9,691 nt of DNA from Neomoorella mulderi (GTDB lineage Bacteria; Bacillota; DSM-521; Neomoorellales; Neomoorellaceae): contig DRZV01000079.1 in the NCBI GenBank assembly GCA_011375465.1, positions 1-9,691 on the forward strand, written 5' to 3'. Made by a program: the position numbers and the translations under genes. Positions 1 through 6,590 of the stretch are shown in pieces (position 1 is the first letter of the stretch; every line of letters starts with the position of its first letter). A model generated the notes under the pieces. That model was not told where the DNA came from, made no database searches, and saw only the letters and a list, made by a program, of their open reading frames with translations.

Positions 1-24
1 GTCAAAAACCCCCTTGCCTCTGCT

Positions 25-30
25 ATTATA
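25..30 (-). promoter_or_regulatory. Weak outward -10-like element at left edge
   Basis: On the minus strand a TATAAT hexamer lies here, followed 10-15 bases later by AAGGGGG (positions 8-14), which resembles a ribosome binding site, and then by the window edge. This would suit a minus-strand gene starting just outside the window. No good -35 hexamer is found at 16-18 bases (best match about 3 of 6), so the call rests on the -10 and the SD-like run only. The rest of positions 1-79 shows nothing else. Confidence 0.25.
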
Positions 31-71
31 TGTGGCCCTTTTCTCAGGTATACAGTAAGGATATGAGGGGT

Positions 72-102
72 AAAATAAAAAACCCAGATTTGATCTGGGT
101 TT
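72..102 (-). terminator. Rho-independent terminator of tRNA-Val
   Basis: Read on the minus strand, a perfect 10 bp stem (AAACCCAGAT / ATCTGGGTTT, positions 93-102 and 80-89) closes a three-base loop and is followed by a T-rich tract (TTTTATTTTA). It begins 8 bases after the CCA end of the tRNA gene, so it ends the tRNA transcript. Confidence 0.88.
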
Positions 103-109
103 CTATCTA

Positions 110-184
110 TGGTGGGTTCGGCAGGGATTGAACCTGCGACCTCCTCCGCGTCAAGGAGGCGCTCTCCCACTGAGCTACGAACCC
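110..184 (-). tRNA. tRNA-Val (anticodon GAC)
   Basis: The minus strand folds into a complete 75-base cloverleaf. It has a 7 bp acceptor stem (GGGTTCG/CGAACCC), a D arm GCTC/GAGC with loop AGTGGGA, a 5 bp anticodon stem CCTCC/GGAGG with loop TTGACGC, a five-base variable region, and a T arm GCAGG/CCTGC with loop TTCAATC. A discriminator A is followed by a genomically encoded CCA. The anticodon GAC (150-152) reads GUC and GUU valine codons. The gene stands alone, with its own promoter upstream (194-222) and terminator downstream (72-102), so it is a single-tRNA transcription unit rather than part of an rRNA or tRNA cluster. Confidence 0.96.
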
Positions 185-193
185 TTTTTTAAT

Positions 194-222
194 ATTATGC
201 TCCAAAAATATCCCCTTGTCAA
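194..222 (-). promoter_or_regulatory. Sigma-A promoter of tRNA-Val
   Basis: The minus strand has a perfect -35 TTGACA (217-222), a 17-base spacer, and CATAAT as the -10 (194-199, five of six matches). The -10 ends 9 bases before the mature tRNA 5' end, so the predicted start lies within about two bases of it. The -35 begins three bases after the lipA stop codon (225-227), so the whole promoter fits between the two genes. Confidence 0.85.
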
Positions 223-224
223 GA

Positions 225-1121
225 TCAGCGGGAACCTTTCTGCCCAGCAAGTTTGGCCATGACCTCATCGGCCAGGTAGGAACTGCGGATAAAAGGACCG
301 GAGGCCACATGGAGGAAACCCATCTCTTCACCTTTATGGGCATACCAATCGAAAGTGGCAGGAGTCACGTATTCCTCCACCTCCAGATGCCGGGGAGAGG
401 GTTGGAGGTACTGCCCGATGGTGAGGATATCGCAGCCCACCGCCCGGAGATCCGCCATGACCTCCAGTATTTCTTCCCTGGTCTCCCCCAGGCCCACCAT
501 AAATCCCGATTTGGTGTAAATACCAGGATCCATTTCCTTCATTTTCCGTAGAACCTCAAGGCTCCGCCTGTAATTGGCCTGGGGCCTGACCTTGGGATAG
601 AGGCGGGGCACGGTCTCCACGTTGTGATTGAAGATGTCTGGACGGGCTTGGACCACCAGAGCCAGGGCCTCCTCCTGTCCCTTAAAGTCAGGGGTCAACA
701 CCTCCACGCAGGCCTGGGGCAGCTTATCCCTTATGGCCTTTATTACGGCTGCAAAATGGGAAGCCCCTCCATCAGGGAGATCGTCCCTGGTTACTGAAGT
801 GATCACCACATGCTTGAGTCCCAGTCTCCTGGCCGCCTCTGCCACCCGGTAGGGTTCTTCCTCGTCCACGGGCTCGGGCTTACCATGGGGTACAGCACAA
901 AATCTACAATCCCGGGTGCACACGTTGCCCAGGATCATGAAGGTGGCTGTGCCCCGGGCAAAACATTCCCCCCGGTTAGGACAAAGGGCGCTCTGGCACA
1001 CGGTATTCAAACGCAGATCCTGCAACAGAGCTGTAACCTTTTCCAGGTTGCTGGAGGAGGGCACAGATTTCTTTAACCACTCGGGAAAGCGCCGGGATTG
1101 GGAAACAGCCTCTTTAGCCAT
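225..1121 (-). CDS. lipA: Lipoyl synthase (radical SAM)
   Basis: LipA inserts two sulfur atoms into the octanoyl chain carried on lipoyl domains (GcvH or E2 proteins), the last step of lipoate synthesis, in the cytoplasm. The 298-residue product matches the usual family length. Both iron-sulfur sites are present: the auxiliary-cluster motif C42-x4-C47-x5-C53 near the N-terminus, and the radical SAM motif C68-x3-C72-x2-C75. The C-terminal RSSY (279-282), whose serine ligates the auxiliary cluster, is also present, as is the family stretch around MVGLGET. The ATG at 1119-1121 is preceded by AAGGGAGG (1130-1137) at good spacing, which fixes the start. It lies 65 bases downstream of lpdA on the same strand with no convincing promoter between, so it is probably co-transcribed from the promoter at 2619-2647. 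No octanoyltransferase or lipoate ligase gene is seen in the window. Confidence 0.97.
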   Translation of the reverse strand: MAKEAVSQSRRFPEWLKKSVPSSSNLEKVTALLQDLRLNTVCQSALCPNRGECFARGTATFMILGNVCTRDCRFCAVPHGKPEPVDEEEPYRVAEAARRLGLKHVVITSVTRDDLPDGGASHFAAVIKAIRDKLPQACVEVLTPDFKGQEEALALVVQARPDIFNHNVETVPRLYPKVRPQANYRRSLEVLRKMKEMDPGIYTKSGFMVGLGETREEILEVMADLRAVGCDILTIGQYLQPSPRHLEVEEYVTPATFDWYAHKGEEMGFLHVASGPFIRSSYLADEVMAKLAGQKGSR

Positions 1122-1148
1122 CTAAAAATCCTCCCTTGAGTAAAATGG

Positions 1149-1180
1149 TCAGAGGGGAGAAGAGGGCTTCTCCCCTCTGA
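1149..1180 (-). terminator. Intercistronic hairpin between lpdA and lipA
   Basis: A perfect 14 bp inverted repeat (TCAGAGGGGAGAAG, 1149-1162, with its complement at 1167-1180) encloses a four-base loop. On the minus strand it starts 6 bases after the lpdA stop and is followed by CCATTTTAC, a poor U tract. It may be a leaky terminator that lowers lipA expression relative to lpdA, or an RNA-stabilising or processing hairpin that protects the lpdA 3' end. The perfect stem is certain; its role as a terminator is not. Confidence 0.55.
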
Positions 1181-1186
1181 AGGATT

Positions 1187-2566
1187 CTAAGCGTGGATGC
1201 ACCTGCCGTGGACCGCCTCCGCCGCTTCCATCATAGCCTCAGCCAAGGTGGGATGGGCGTGTATGGTATGGGCTATCTGCTTGGCAGTCAAGCCCTGAGC
1301 CACCGCCAGCCCTCCCTCGGCTATGAGGTCGGTGGCATGGGGGCCCATGATGAAAACCCCCAGGACCCTGTCGGTCTCCGCATCGGCCACGATCTTCACC
1401 ATTCCCTCGGTTTCCCCGATGCAGTGGGCCTTGCCCAGGGCCTGGAAGGGGAATTTGCCCACTTTTACTTTATAGCCCCGAGCTTCAGCCTGTTCCTGGG
1501 TGAGCCCCACCGTGGCTATCTCCGGCATGGTGAAGATGCAGCTGGGCACAGCATCATAATTGACTTCGGTTGGTTCCCCCAAAATGGTGGCCACCGCTGC
1601 CAGCCCTTGAGCCGAAGCCACGTGGGCCAGCTGCATCTTATTGGTCACATCACCGATGGCGTAGATTCCGGGGACATTGGTCCTCATATGCTGGTCTATG
1701 AGAATCTCTCCCCTGGAGCCCAGCTGGACCCCGCACTCCTCCAGGCCAATATTCTTGGTATTCAGGCTCCTGCCTATGGAGATGAGCACCTTGTCCGCGG
1801 TGATCACTTCGCCATTTTCCAGGGTTGCTTGGACTTTGCCGCCTTTATCCTCCACCGACTGGATCTTAACCCCGGTCTTTATCTCCACCCCGGACTTCTT
1901 GAGCACTGTGCTGAATCTCCTGGCTATCTCGCTGTCTATCATGGGAAGGATGGTGGGCATAAGCTCCACTATGGTGACCTTGCTGCCCATGGTGGAGAAC
2001 AGGGTGGCGAACTCGCAGCCGATCACTCCTCCCCCTATCACCAGGAGCTCCTCGGGCACCTCGGTCCAGGCCAGGGCCTCGTTGCTGGTAACCACGGTGG
2101 TCCCATTATATCCCAGAGCAGGGATGATGGCCGGCTCGGAACCGGTGGCTACGATGATGTTCTCCGTCTCGATGGTCTCCACCTTGCCCTCGGGCGTGGT
2201 GACCTCCACTTTCCCGGGAGCCTTTATGTAACCCCTGCCCTTGATATAATCCACCTTGTTCTTTTTAAAGAGAAACTCTATGCCCTGGCGGAGCTGGGCC
2301 ACTATTTTGTCCTTCCTGGAGGCCAGCCGGGGATAATCCACCCTGTATTCCTTTACCTCCACCCCGAACTGGGAAGCGTTTTGGATGCCCTTTACCAGGG
2401 CAGCTCCGGCCAGCAGGGCCTTAGTGGGGATGCAGCCCCGGTTTAAACAAGTCCCTCCTAGGGCGTCCTGCTCCACCACCACCACTTTGGCCCCCATCTG
2501 GGCAGCCCTGATGGCAGCCACGTAGCCTCCCGGGCCTCCTCCTATGACGGCGATCTTGTAGCTCAT
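1187..2566 (-). CDS. lpdA: Dihydrolipoyl dehydrogenase (E3)
   Basis: This flavoprotein reoxidises dihydrolipoamide with NAD+ as the E3 or L-protein of 2-oxoacid dehydrogenase complexes and the glycine cleavage system. The 459-residue product has the full set of landmarks: the FAD-binding GGGPGG (9-14), the redox-active disulfide C40-LNRG-C45, the ATGSEP strand (140-145), the NAD-binding GGGVIG (178-183), a second FAD contact IGD (304-306), and the C-terminal dimer-interface catalytic pair H438/E443 in HAHPTLAE. The ATG at 2564-2566 is preceded by GGGGGG about seven bases upstream. It probably forms an operon with lipA downstream, which pairs lipoyl assembly with lipoyl reoxidation. No E1/E2 or gcv gene is present, so which complex it serves cannot be told here; glycine cleavage is a reasonable guess for an anaerobic Firmicute. 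Confidence 0.96.
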   Translation of the reverse strand: MSYKIAVIGGGPGGYVAAIRAAQMGAKVVVVEQDALGGTCLNRGCIPTKALLAGAALVKGIQNASQFGVEVKEYRVDYPRLASRKDKIVAQLRQGIEFLFKKNKVDYIKGRGYIKAPGKVEVTTPEGKVETIETENIIVATGSEPAIIPALGYNGTTVVTSNEALAWTEVPEELLVIGGGVIGCEFATLFSTMGSKVTIVELMPTILPMIDSEIARRFSTVLKKSGVEIKTGVKIQSVEDKGGKVQATLENGEVITADKVLISIGRSLNTKNIGLEECGVQLGSRGEILIDQHMRTNVPGIYAIGDVTNKMQLAHVASAQGLAAVATILGEPTEVNYDAVPSCIFTMPEIATVGLTQEQAEARGYKVKVGKFPFQALGKAHCIGETEGMVKIVADAETDRVLGVFIMGPHATDLIAEGGLAVAQGLTAKQIAHTIHAHPTLAEAMMEAAEAVHGRCIHA

Positions 2567-2618
2567 GAGTTATCCCCCCAAATAAATTGTTAAAAAATCT
2601 GCGGGCTGTATGGGGCTG

Positions 2619-2647
2619 ATTATAACACTTGGTGTCAGCACCGGCAA
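2619..2647 (-). promoter_or_regulatory. Sigma-A promoter of lpdA-lipA
   Basis: The minus strand carries a perfect -10 TATAAT (2619-2624), a 17-base spacer, and TTGCCG as the -35 (2642-2647, four of six matches), giving a leader of about 45 bases before the lpdA ATG. The spacer contains a short inverted repeat, GGTG-N4-CACC, which might bind a regulator but is too short to assert. It lies in the 109 bp gap between lpdA and the upstream ATPase gene; no hairpin terminator was seen in that gap. Confidence 0.7.
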
Positions 2648-2675
2648 CAATTTCTTTAATGTTTTATATATGATT

Positions 2676-3757
2676 CTAATTCTGGATACGGGCCCGGATT
2701 TCCTCCTTTTTAGCCTCAACTGCTTTAAAATCCATAGCAGGTGTATAATAGCTCTCTAAACGATCGTGTGTACCCTTGGCCTGCCGCAAGTGGGAGATCG
2801 CCCGTCCCACCGCGTCCCCGAAGCGCTCCTTGGCTTCCTGCACCTCCCTCCGGGATAAGGCTTTCCCCTCAAGAAAATCGTTGAAATCCAGCTCTCTGAC
2901 CTCCACGCCCAGCCCCCTATGAAATCGTCCCCTTCGTAGGCGCGCATGACCGCGGTCTTTAGGGTGGGCAAGATTACCAGATCCACCTCCCGGGGATCAA
3001 AGGGGGAATGGTACACCTCCCTCGGCAGGCCCCTCTCCTTGGCCTCCAGGACCACTGCAGCTAAAATTTCAGGGACCCCTGAGCCGGGCTCTCCCCGCAG
3101 CAGGAAAATCCGTTCCACCTCCCATAGCAAAGTGGATATATTGTCCCTGACCCAGCCCGCGGGGGTAATACCCCCGGCAAACAGATGCCTTTCTTTGAGG
3201 TGGCTGTCCCCCTCCGAATCTTGAAACACGTCCCCCAGCAACCTCCTCTTGGCCCTGTAGAAAGAAGGCCAGTGCCGCGCCTCTTTTATATGGAGCTTCC
3301 ATTCTTCCCTTATGATCCAGGCCTCCTTTAGATTGTTATAGGCCAGCTGATAAAATTTCTTTAAAATCTCGTTGTCCCTTACGATTTCTTTCCTGTGTTT
3401 TTCTGACCTTTGGTCATCCCTGAAGGCCCCCAGGTCCACAATCTCTTCCCTGAGGCCGGGATAACGGGGGTCCACCACGTGGGGAAAGGTGCCGTCCACC
3501 AAGCCTATTTTCAGGGAAGGAATCACCACTCCGTCCAGGGAATCCACATCAGAGGAGCAGTAATGGAATTCCACGTCCAAGCCGAGATCCCTCATGGCCT
3601 CCCCTATGGATCTCATAAAGGTGGATTTCCCCACCCCCGGCTCTCCCTTGATTATGAATAAACGCCTGGCCCCCTCGTCCAGTATATAATCGAAAAAGGA
3701 GTAAAAGCCTAAGCAGGTATTGCCTCCCGGGAAAAACTTTTTGATCCGCCCCTTCAT
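2676..3757 (-). pseudogene. Twin P-loop ATPase-like gene, frameshifted
   Basis: The reading frame from 3757 encodes a protein with Walker A motif GEPGVGKST (38-46), but near 2913-2917 it runs out of its family-like sequence and ends at 2756 in basic, low-complexity residues. The correct continuation (helical segment with LSRREVQEAKERFG, ending ESYYTPAMDFKAVEAKKEEI) is in another frame and stops at 2676. Restoring one G in the G5 run 2913-2917 joins the two into a 360-residue protein, matching my memory of the uncharacterised PRK06851-type ATPase family. The protein is an internal duplication: 63-90 (EFHYCSSDVDSLDGVVIPSL) resembles 247-273 (EVYHSPFDPREVDLVILPTL). The second P-loop is degenerate, GEPGSGVPE (222-230), lacking Lys-Ser/Thr. 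The start is set at the ATG of 3755-3757 after GGGAAGGGA. An upstream in-frame extension to 3823 overlaps the divergent gene and is less likely. Function unknown; a sequencing error could explain the break. Confidence 0.8.
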
Positions 3758-3815
3758 GATTTTTCCCTTCCCTTTACTGTAATTGGGTTCACTAATTTTT
3801 AAGAGGGGACCAACT

Positions 3816-4307
3816 TTGGACATAGGAGAAAGCCTGGTGGGCTCATATTTTAAATACGTGCTGGGCTACCGGATGGTGGTCTACAACTGCCCTCTGCAGG
3901 GGGGAGGAGAGCTGGACGTGGTGGCTTTAAACCCGGAGCAAGGCCGGATTTGCCTCTGCGAAGTGGCCACCCACCTACGGGGGCTTCTCTACGGCCGTAA
4001 CTACAGCACCACCTGTGAACGCCTCGGCCAGAAAATTATCAGGGCCAGCGATTTCGCCTTTAAATATTTTCCCTCCCACCAGGCGTCATTTATGCTCTGG
4101 TCCCCAGTGGTATTCCCAGGACTCATCCCCCTACTGCAGGATCTTCAGGATAGGTTTAAAGACAGGATAGCTGTAGAACTGATCATCAACGGGGAATATC
4201 GCCGCCGGATTGAAAAGCTCAGGGAAATGGCCAGAAGGGATCTCAAAAGCACTCAAGAGCCGGCCTACCGGCTCTTACAGATTTTAGAACATTTACGGGA
4301 AAAATGA
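3816..4307 (+). CDS. Orphan protein resembling PD-(D/E)XK nucleases
   Basis: I do not recognise a named family. The 163-residue product has the ordering of a YraN-like or Holliday-resolvase-like nuclease fold: an N-terminal helix with E5 (DIGESLVGSYFKYVLGY), a strand with the GGGELDVVALN motif (D34), and a strand with CEVATHLRG (E49). The position of the catalytic lysine in E-x-K is alanine (A51), so activity is doubtful or uses another residue. The rest is probably helical and ends in a basic region. The preferred start is TTG at 3816-3818, with AGAGGGG seven bases upstream (3802-3808). A TTG at 3783 gives 11 more residues but lacks such a site. It diverges from the ATPase gene and lies 57 bp before the protease gene on the same strand. 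A nucleic-acid role is inferred from motif shape only. Confidence 0.72.
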   Translation: MDIGESLVGSYFKYVLGYRMVVYNCPLQGGGELDVVALNPEQGRICLCEVATHLRGLLYGRNYSTTCERLGQKIIRASDFAFKYFPSHQASFMLWSPVVFPGLIPLLQDLQDRFKDRIAVELIINGEYRRRIEKLREMARRDLKSTQEPAYRLLQILEHLREK

Positions 4308-4330
4308 TGGAGCAGGGAACTTTTATGCGC

Positions 4331-4336
4331 TATAAT
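4331..4336 (+). promoter_or_regulatory. Candidate -10 of the protease gene
   Basis: A perfect TATAAT lies 28 bases before the ATG at 4365, in the 57 bp gap after the nuclease-like gene. With a 17-base spacer the -35 would be TGGAGC (4308-4313), only three of six matches. The protease may therefore have its own promoter in addition to read-through from the gene before it. Confidence 0.45.
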
Positions 4337-4364
4337 CATTAAATAAAAAAATGGGGGCAGATCT

Positions 4365-5195
4365 ATGGACCTATTCTTTACCTTGATATGGATGATCTTT
4401 CTTATATCGGCCTTCATGCCCATGCTCCGGCAAAGGCACCTGGAGGCCACCCGGATGCAGATCATAAGGCGATTCGAGAAAAAGAGAAAAAGCCGGCTCA
4501 TCACCCTCATCCACCGCCAGGAAGCCCTCAGCTTTTTGGGCATCCCCATTACCCGTTACATAAACATCGAGGATTCAGAGCAGGTTTTAAGGGCTATACG
4601 CCTCACCCCCCCTGATATGCCCATAGATCTGGTCCTCCACACTCCTGGAGGGCTGGTGCTGGCGGCGGAACAGATAGCCTTTGCCCTCTGCAAACATCCT
4701 GCCAAAGTTACAGTTTATGTCCCCCATTATGCCATGTCCGGAGGCACCCTCATAGCCTTGGCGGCCGACGAAATAGTAATGGACGAAAATGCGGTTCTGG
4801 GTCCCGTTGACCCCCAGTTGGGGGAATATCCTGCAGCTTCTATCTTAAAGGTGGTGGAAGAAAAAGGCATACACCGCATAGAGGACCGCACCTTGATCTT
4901 GGCAGATATAGCCAGGAAGGCCTTGAGGCAGGTGAGGGACAGCCTCACAGAGCTGCTGGCCACCAAAATGGAGAGGTCCCGGGCAGAGGAGCTGGCCACC
5001 ATTTTGAGCGAAGGCCGATGGACCCACGACTATCCCATAGGGGTGAAACAGCTTCAGGAGATGGGCCTACCCGTCAAAGTGGGGTTGCCCAGGGAGATCT
5101 ACGACCTCATGGATCTATATCCCCAACCCCTGGGCCGCAGGCCTTCGGTCCAGTACATACCCCTTCCCTACGGGCGGGAGGGTAACGAACGCTAG
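4365..5195 (+). CDS. Membrane-anchored ClpP-fold protease, SDH_proteinase family
   Basis: The 276-residue product fits the SDH_proteinase group of serine peptidases (related to ClpP and SppA). A single hydrophobic segment at residues 3-20 (LFFTLIWMIFLISAFMPM) is followed by a basic stretch (RRFEKKRKSR), predicting an N-terminal anchor with the catalytic domain in the cytoplasm. The ClpP-type core includes the oxyanion TPGG (93-96), the nucleophile region HYAMSGGT (Ser125) and the GPVDPQLG stretch (146-153) typical of the family. The name comes from an old serine-dehydratase proteinase annotation; physiological substrates are unknown, and a role in membrane or secreted-protein quality control is plausible. 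GGGGG ten to fourteen bases before the ATG is the likely ribosome binding site. Its TAG stop overlaps the stop of convergent nadE in one CTAG. No terminator separates the two. Confidence 0.88.
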   Translation: MDLFFTLIWMIFLISAFMPMLRQRHLEATRMQIIRRFEKKRKSRLITLIHRQEALSFLGIPITRYINIEDSEQVLRAIRLTPPDMPIDLVLHTPGGLVLAAEQIAFALCKHPAKVTVYVPHYAMSGGTLIALAADEIVMDENAVLGPVDPQLGEYPAASILKVVEEKGIHRIEDRTLILADIARKALRQVRDSLTELLATKMERSRAEELATILSEGRWTHDYPIGVKQLQEMGLPVKVGLPREIYDLMDLYPQPLGRRPSVQYIPLPYGREGNER

Positions 5196-5920
5196 AAGGG
5201 TGGCCGTAAAGGAGGCCGCCGTTTATGTTCGCTGGCCGCCATCATCCTCTCTATCTTCTCCTTCACTTCCGGCGGCGCCTCCCGGGTTCTGAGGTAGCGA
5301 TCCAGCACCTCATAGGAAAAGCCCATCTCCCCTTCGTCCGTCTGGCCAGGCCACAACCCCGCGGTGGGAGGTTTCTCTATTATCACAGGGGGCAAGCCCA
5401 GATAACGGGCCAGTTCCCTGACCTCGGATTTCACCAGGTTAGCCAGGGGTAGGAGATCCACTCCCCCATCCCCGTACTTCGTGAAGTAACCTATGGACCA
5501 CTCGCTCAGGTTATCCGTCCCTATCACCAGGTAATTGAGCCTGTTGGCAAAAAAATATAGCACCGCCATGCGCAGCCGGGGTTTCAGGTTGGCCAGGGCC
5601 ATATCCACCTCCCCCTCCCTGTAGGGCTGGCCTGTCAGGAGAAACACCAGCCTGTCGTAGACCTCGTCCAGGGGTATCTCCTTAGCGGGCATATTGAGAT
5701 GTCTGGCCACCAGCCAGGCGTGTTCCGCGTCCTGGGGATGGCTGTAGCAGGGGAGGATCAGGCCCAGGCAATTTTCCCCAAAGGCCCTGCAGCACAGGGC
5801 TGCCACTACAGAGGAGTCCAGCCCTCCGCTCAGGCCCACCACCCCTCCTTTGGCCCCCGCAGCCGCCGTCTGGTCCCGCAACCACTGGGTCAAATCTGCT
5901 ACCATCTTCTCCGCGTCCAT
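5192..5920 (-). CDS. nadE: NH3-dependent NAD+ synthetase
   Basis: NadE adenylates nicotinic acid adenine dinucleotide and amidates it with ammonia, the last step of NAD+ synthesis, in the cytoplasm. The product has the ATP-pyrophosphatase P-loop SGGLDSS (31-37), the GTDNLSEW stretch (134-141), YFTKYGDGG with the following LLPLANLVKSEVRELA segment, and EKPPTAGLWPGQTDE near the C-terminus. It has no N-terminal nitrilase domain, so ammonia rather than glutamine is the nitrogen donor. The start is placed at the ATG of 5918-5920 because GGAGGTG (5927-5933) lies at ideal spacing, giving 242 residues. A GTG at 5953 would add 11 lysine-rich residues and is less likely. A weak TATATT -10 (5978-5983) overlaps the T tract of the upstream coat-operon terminator. 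The C-terminus ends in a short Arg/Pro-rich tail (KRRPPLRPPF). Confidence 0.95.
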   Translation of the reverse strand: MDAEKMVADLTQWLRDQTAAAGAKGGVVGLSGGLDSSVVAALCCRAFGENCLGLILPCYSHPQDAEHAWLVARHLNMPAKEIPLDEVYDRLVFLLTGQPYREGEVDMALANLKPRLRMAVLYFFANRLNYLVIGTDNLSEWSIGYFTKYGDGGVDLLPLANLVKSEVRELARYLGLPPVIIEKPPTAGLWPGQTDEGEMGFSYEVLDRYLRTREAPPEVKEKIERMMAASEHKRRPPLRPPF

Positions 5921-5981
5921 GGAAGACACCTCCTTTTTTACCCTTTTCTTCACCCACCCCCTCCTTCCCTTCCCGAGAATA

Positions 5982-6008
5982 TAAAAAAATCCCGGGTGTT
6001 CCCGGGAT
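5982..6008 (-). terminator. Rho-independent terminator of the spore coat operon
   Basis: The minus strand has a GC-rich 8 bp stem ATCCCGGG/CCCGGGAT (6001-6008 with 5989-5996), loop AACA, then a run of seven T before ATA. It begins 5 bases after the stop of the CotF-like gene, so it ends the coat operon before nadE. Confidence 0.88.
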
Positions 6009-6012
6009 CTTC

Positions 6013-6336
6013 CTACACCCTGGGCTGGGGTCCTCCTTGAGAGCCCCTTGGGCCCATGCCGGCCATCATCTGCTGGGCCTGACTATATTCCTGCCGCATC
6101 CGCTGCTGGAGCTGGCTCACTTCCTGATCGGTGGCCATGTTTACCTGATACCATCCCTTGGAATACATGATGTTCCATATATTTTTGAGGTGGTTCTGTT
6201 CATCCTGATATATGGACATGAAGTCGCGGCAGAGAGAATCATTGGCGCATTCGGTTATGGCGGTGTTGTAGGCGCAGGCCACAAACTTCTGGCTGACCAG
6301 ACAATCGCTGCACATGGTCTTATCTTCAGAGGGCAC
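6013..6336 (-). CDS. CotF-family spore coat protein
   Basis: The product (107 residues from the GTG at 6334-6336) matches the Coat_F type: a helical core with the family stretch AYNTAITECANDSLCRDFM (22-40), then YQDEQNHLKNIWNIMYSKGWYQ (43-64, equivalent to the family's Q-x-x-H...KGWY), and a Gln-rich, then Gly/Pro-rich tail. Proteins of this family sit in the coat or outer layers of endospores, made in the mother cell. Five cysteines in the first 36 residues could support disulfide cross-linking. A GTG at 6345 adds three residues but would have the GGGGGG site (6346-6351) directly against it; the 6336 GTG has spacing of about eight bases. It follows the other coat gene closely, so translation is probably coupled. 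Confidence 0.87.
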   Translation of the reverse strand: MPSEDKTMCSDCLVSQKFVACAYNTAITECANDSLCRDFMSIYQDEQNHLKNIWNIMYSKGWYQVNMATDQEVSQLQQRMRQEYSQAQQMMAGMGPRGSQGGPQPRV

Positions 6337-6351
6337 CTTTTCCACCCCCCT

Positions 6352-6552
6352 TTACATTACCCTCTGGCCACCCAGGTGGCGCATGAGGGTCTCAAAATGG
6401 CGCTGATGGGCCTGCTGGATAGAACTGCACACCTGTTTTAATTGAGGATCGCCACACTGCTGGGCATAAGCCCCAAATTTCTGGATCAAGAGAAGCTCGT
6501 TGCTCAAGTTTTCCCGGAGGGACATCAGCTCCGCTTCGGTAAGTCCGGGCAT
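6352..6552 (-). CDS. Small CotF-like spore coat protein
   Basis: This 66-residue product starts MPGLTEAELMSLRENL and continues with LSNELLLIQKFGAYAQQCGDPQLKQ, the short helical half of the CotF/ferritin-like arrangement seen in small clostridial coat proteins. It is shorter than the next gene, which carries the KGWY part; both look like members of one superfamily, and they may act as a pair in the coat. A strong AAAGGAGG lies seven bases before the ATG at 6550-6552. The downstream coat gene begins within about 7-16 bases of this stop codon. Transcription is probably sporulation-specific (see the promoter candidate at 6591-6616). Confidence 0.82.
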   Translation of the reverse strand: MPGLTEAELMSLRENLSNELLLIQKFGAYAQQCGDPQLKQVCSSIQQAHQRHFETLMRHLGGQRVM

Positions 6553-6590
6553 GGGCCGGCCTCCTTTCCTATGGTTGGCTTTCTAAGCCT

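Noticed and set aside
1193..2446. Long plus-strand open frame of 417 codons
   Set aside because: It is the antisense shadow of lpdA, which has every family motif on the minus strand; the plus frame shows no recognisable domain and has no ribosome binding site.
3783..3815. Upstream TTG start for the nuclease-like gene
   Set aside because: There is no ribosome binding site before it, and the AGAGGGG at 3802-3808 fits the TTG at 3816 better.
4255..4276. 9 bp inverted repeat AAGAGCCGG/CCGGCTCTT near the end of the nuclease-like gene
   Set aside because: It lies within the coding sequence, is not followed by a T run, and fits chance in GC-rich codons.
4365..4420. Signal peptide on the protease
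   Set aside because: No cleavage site follows the hydrophobic stretch and a basic segment does, so a membrane anchor fits better.
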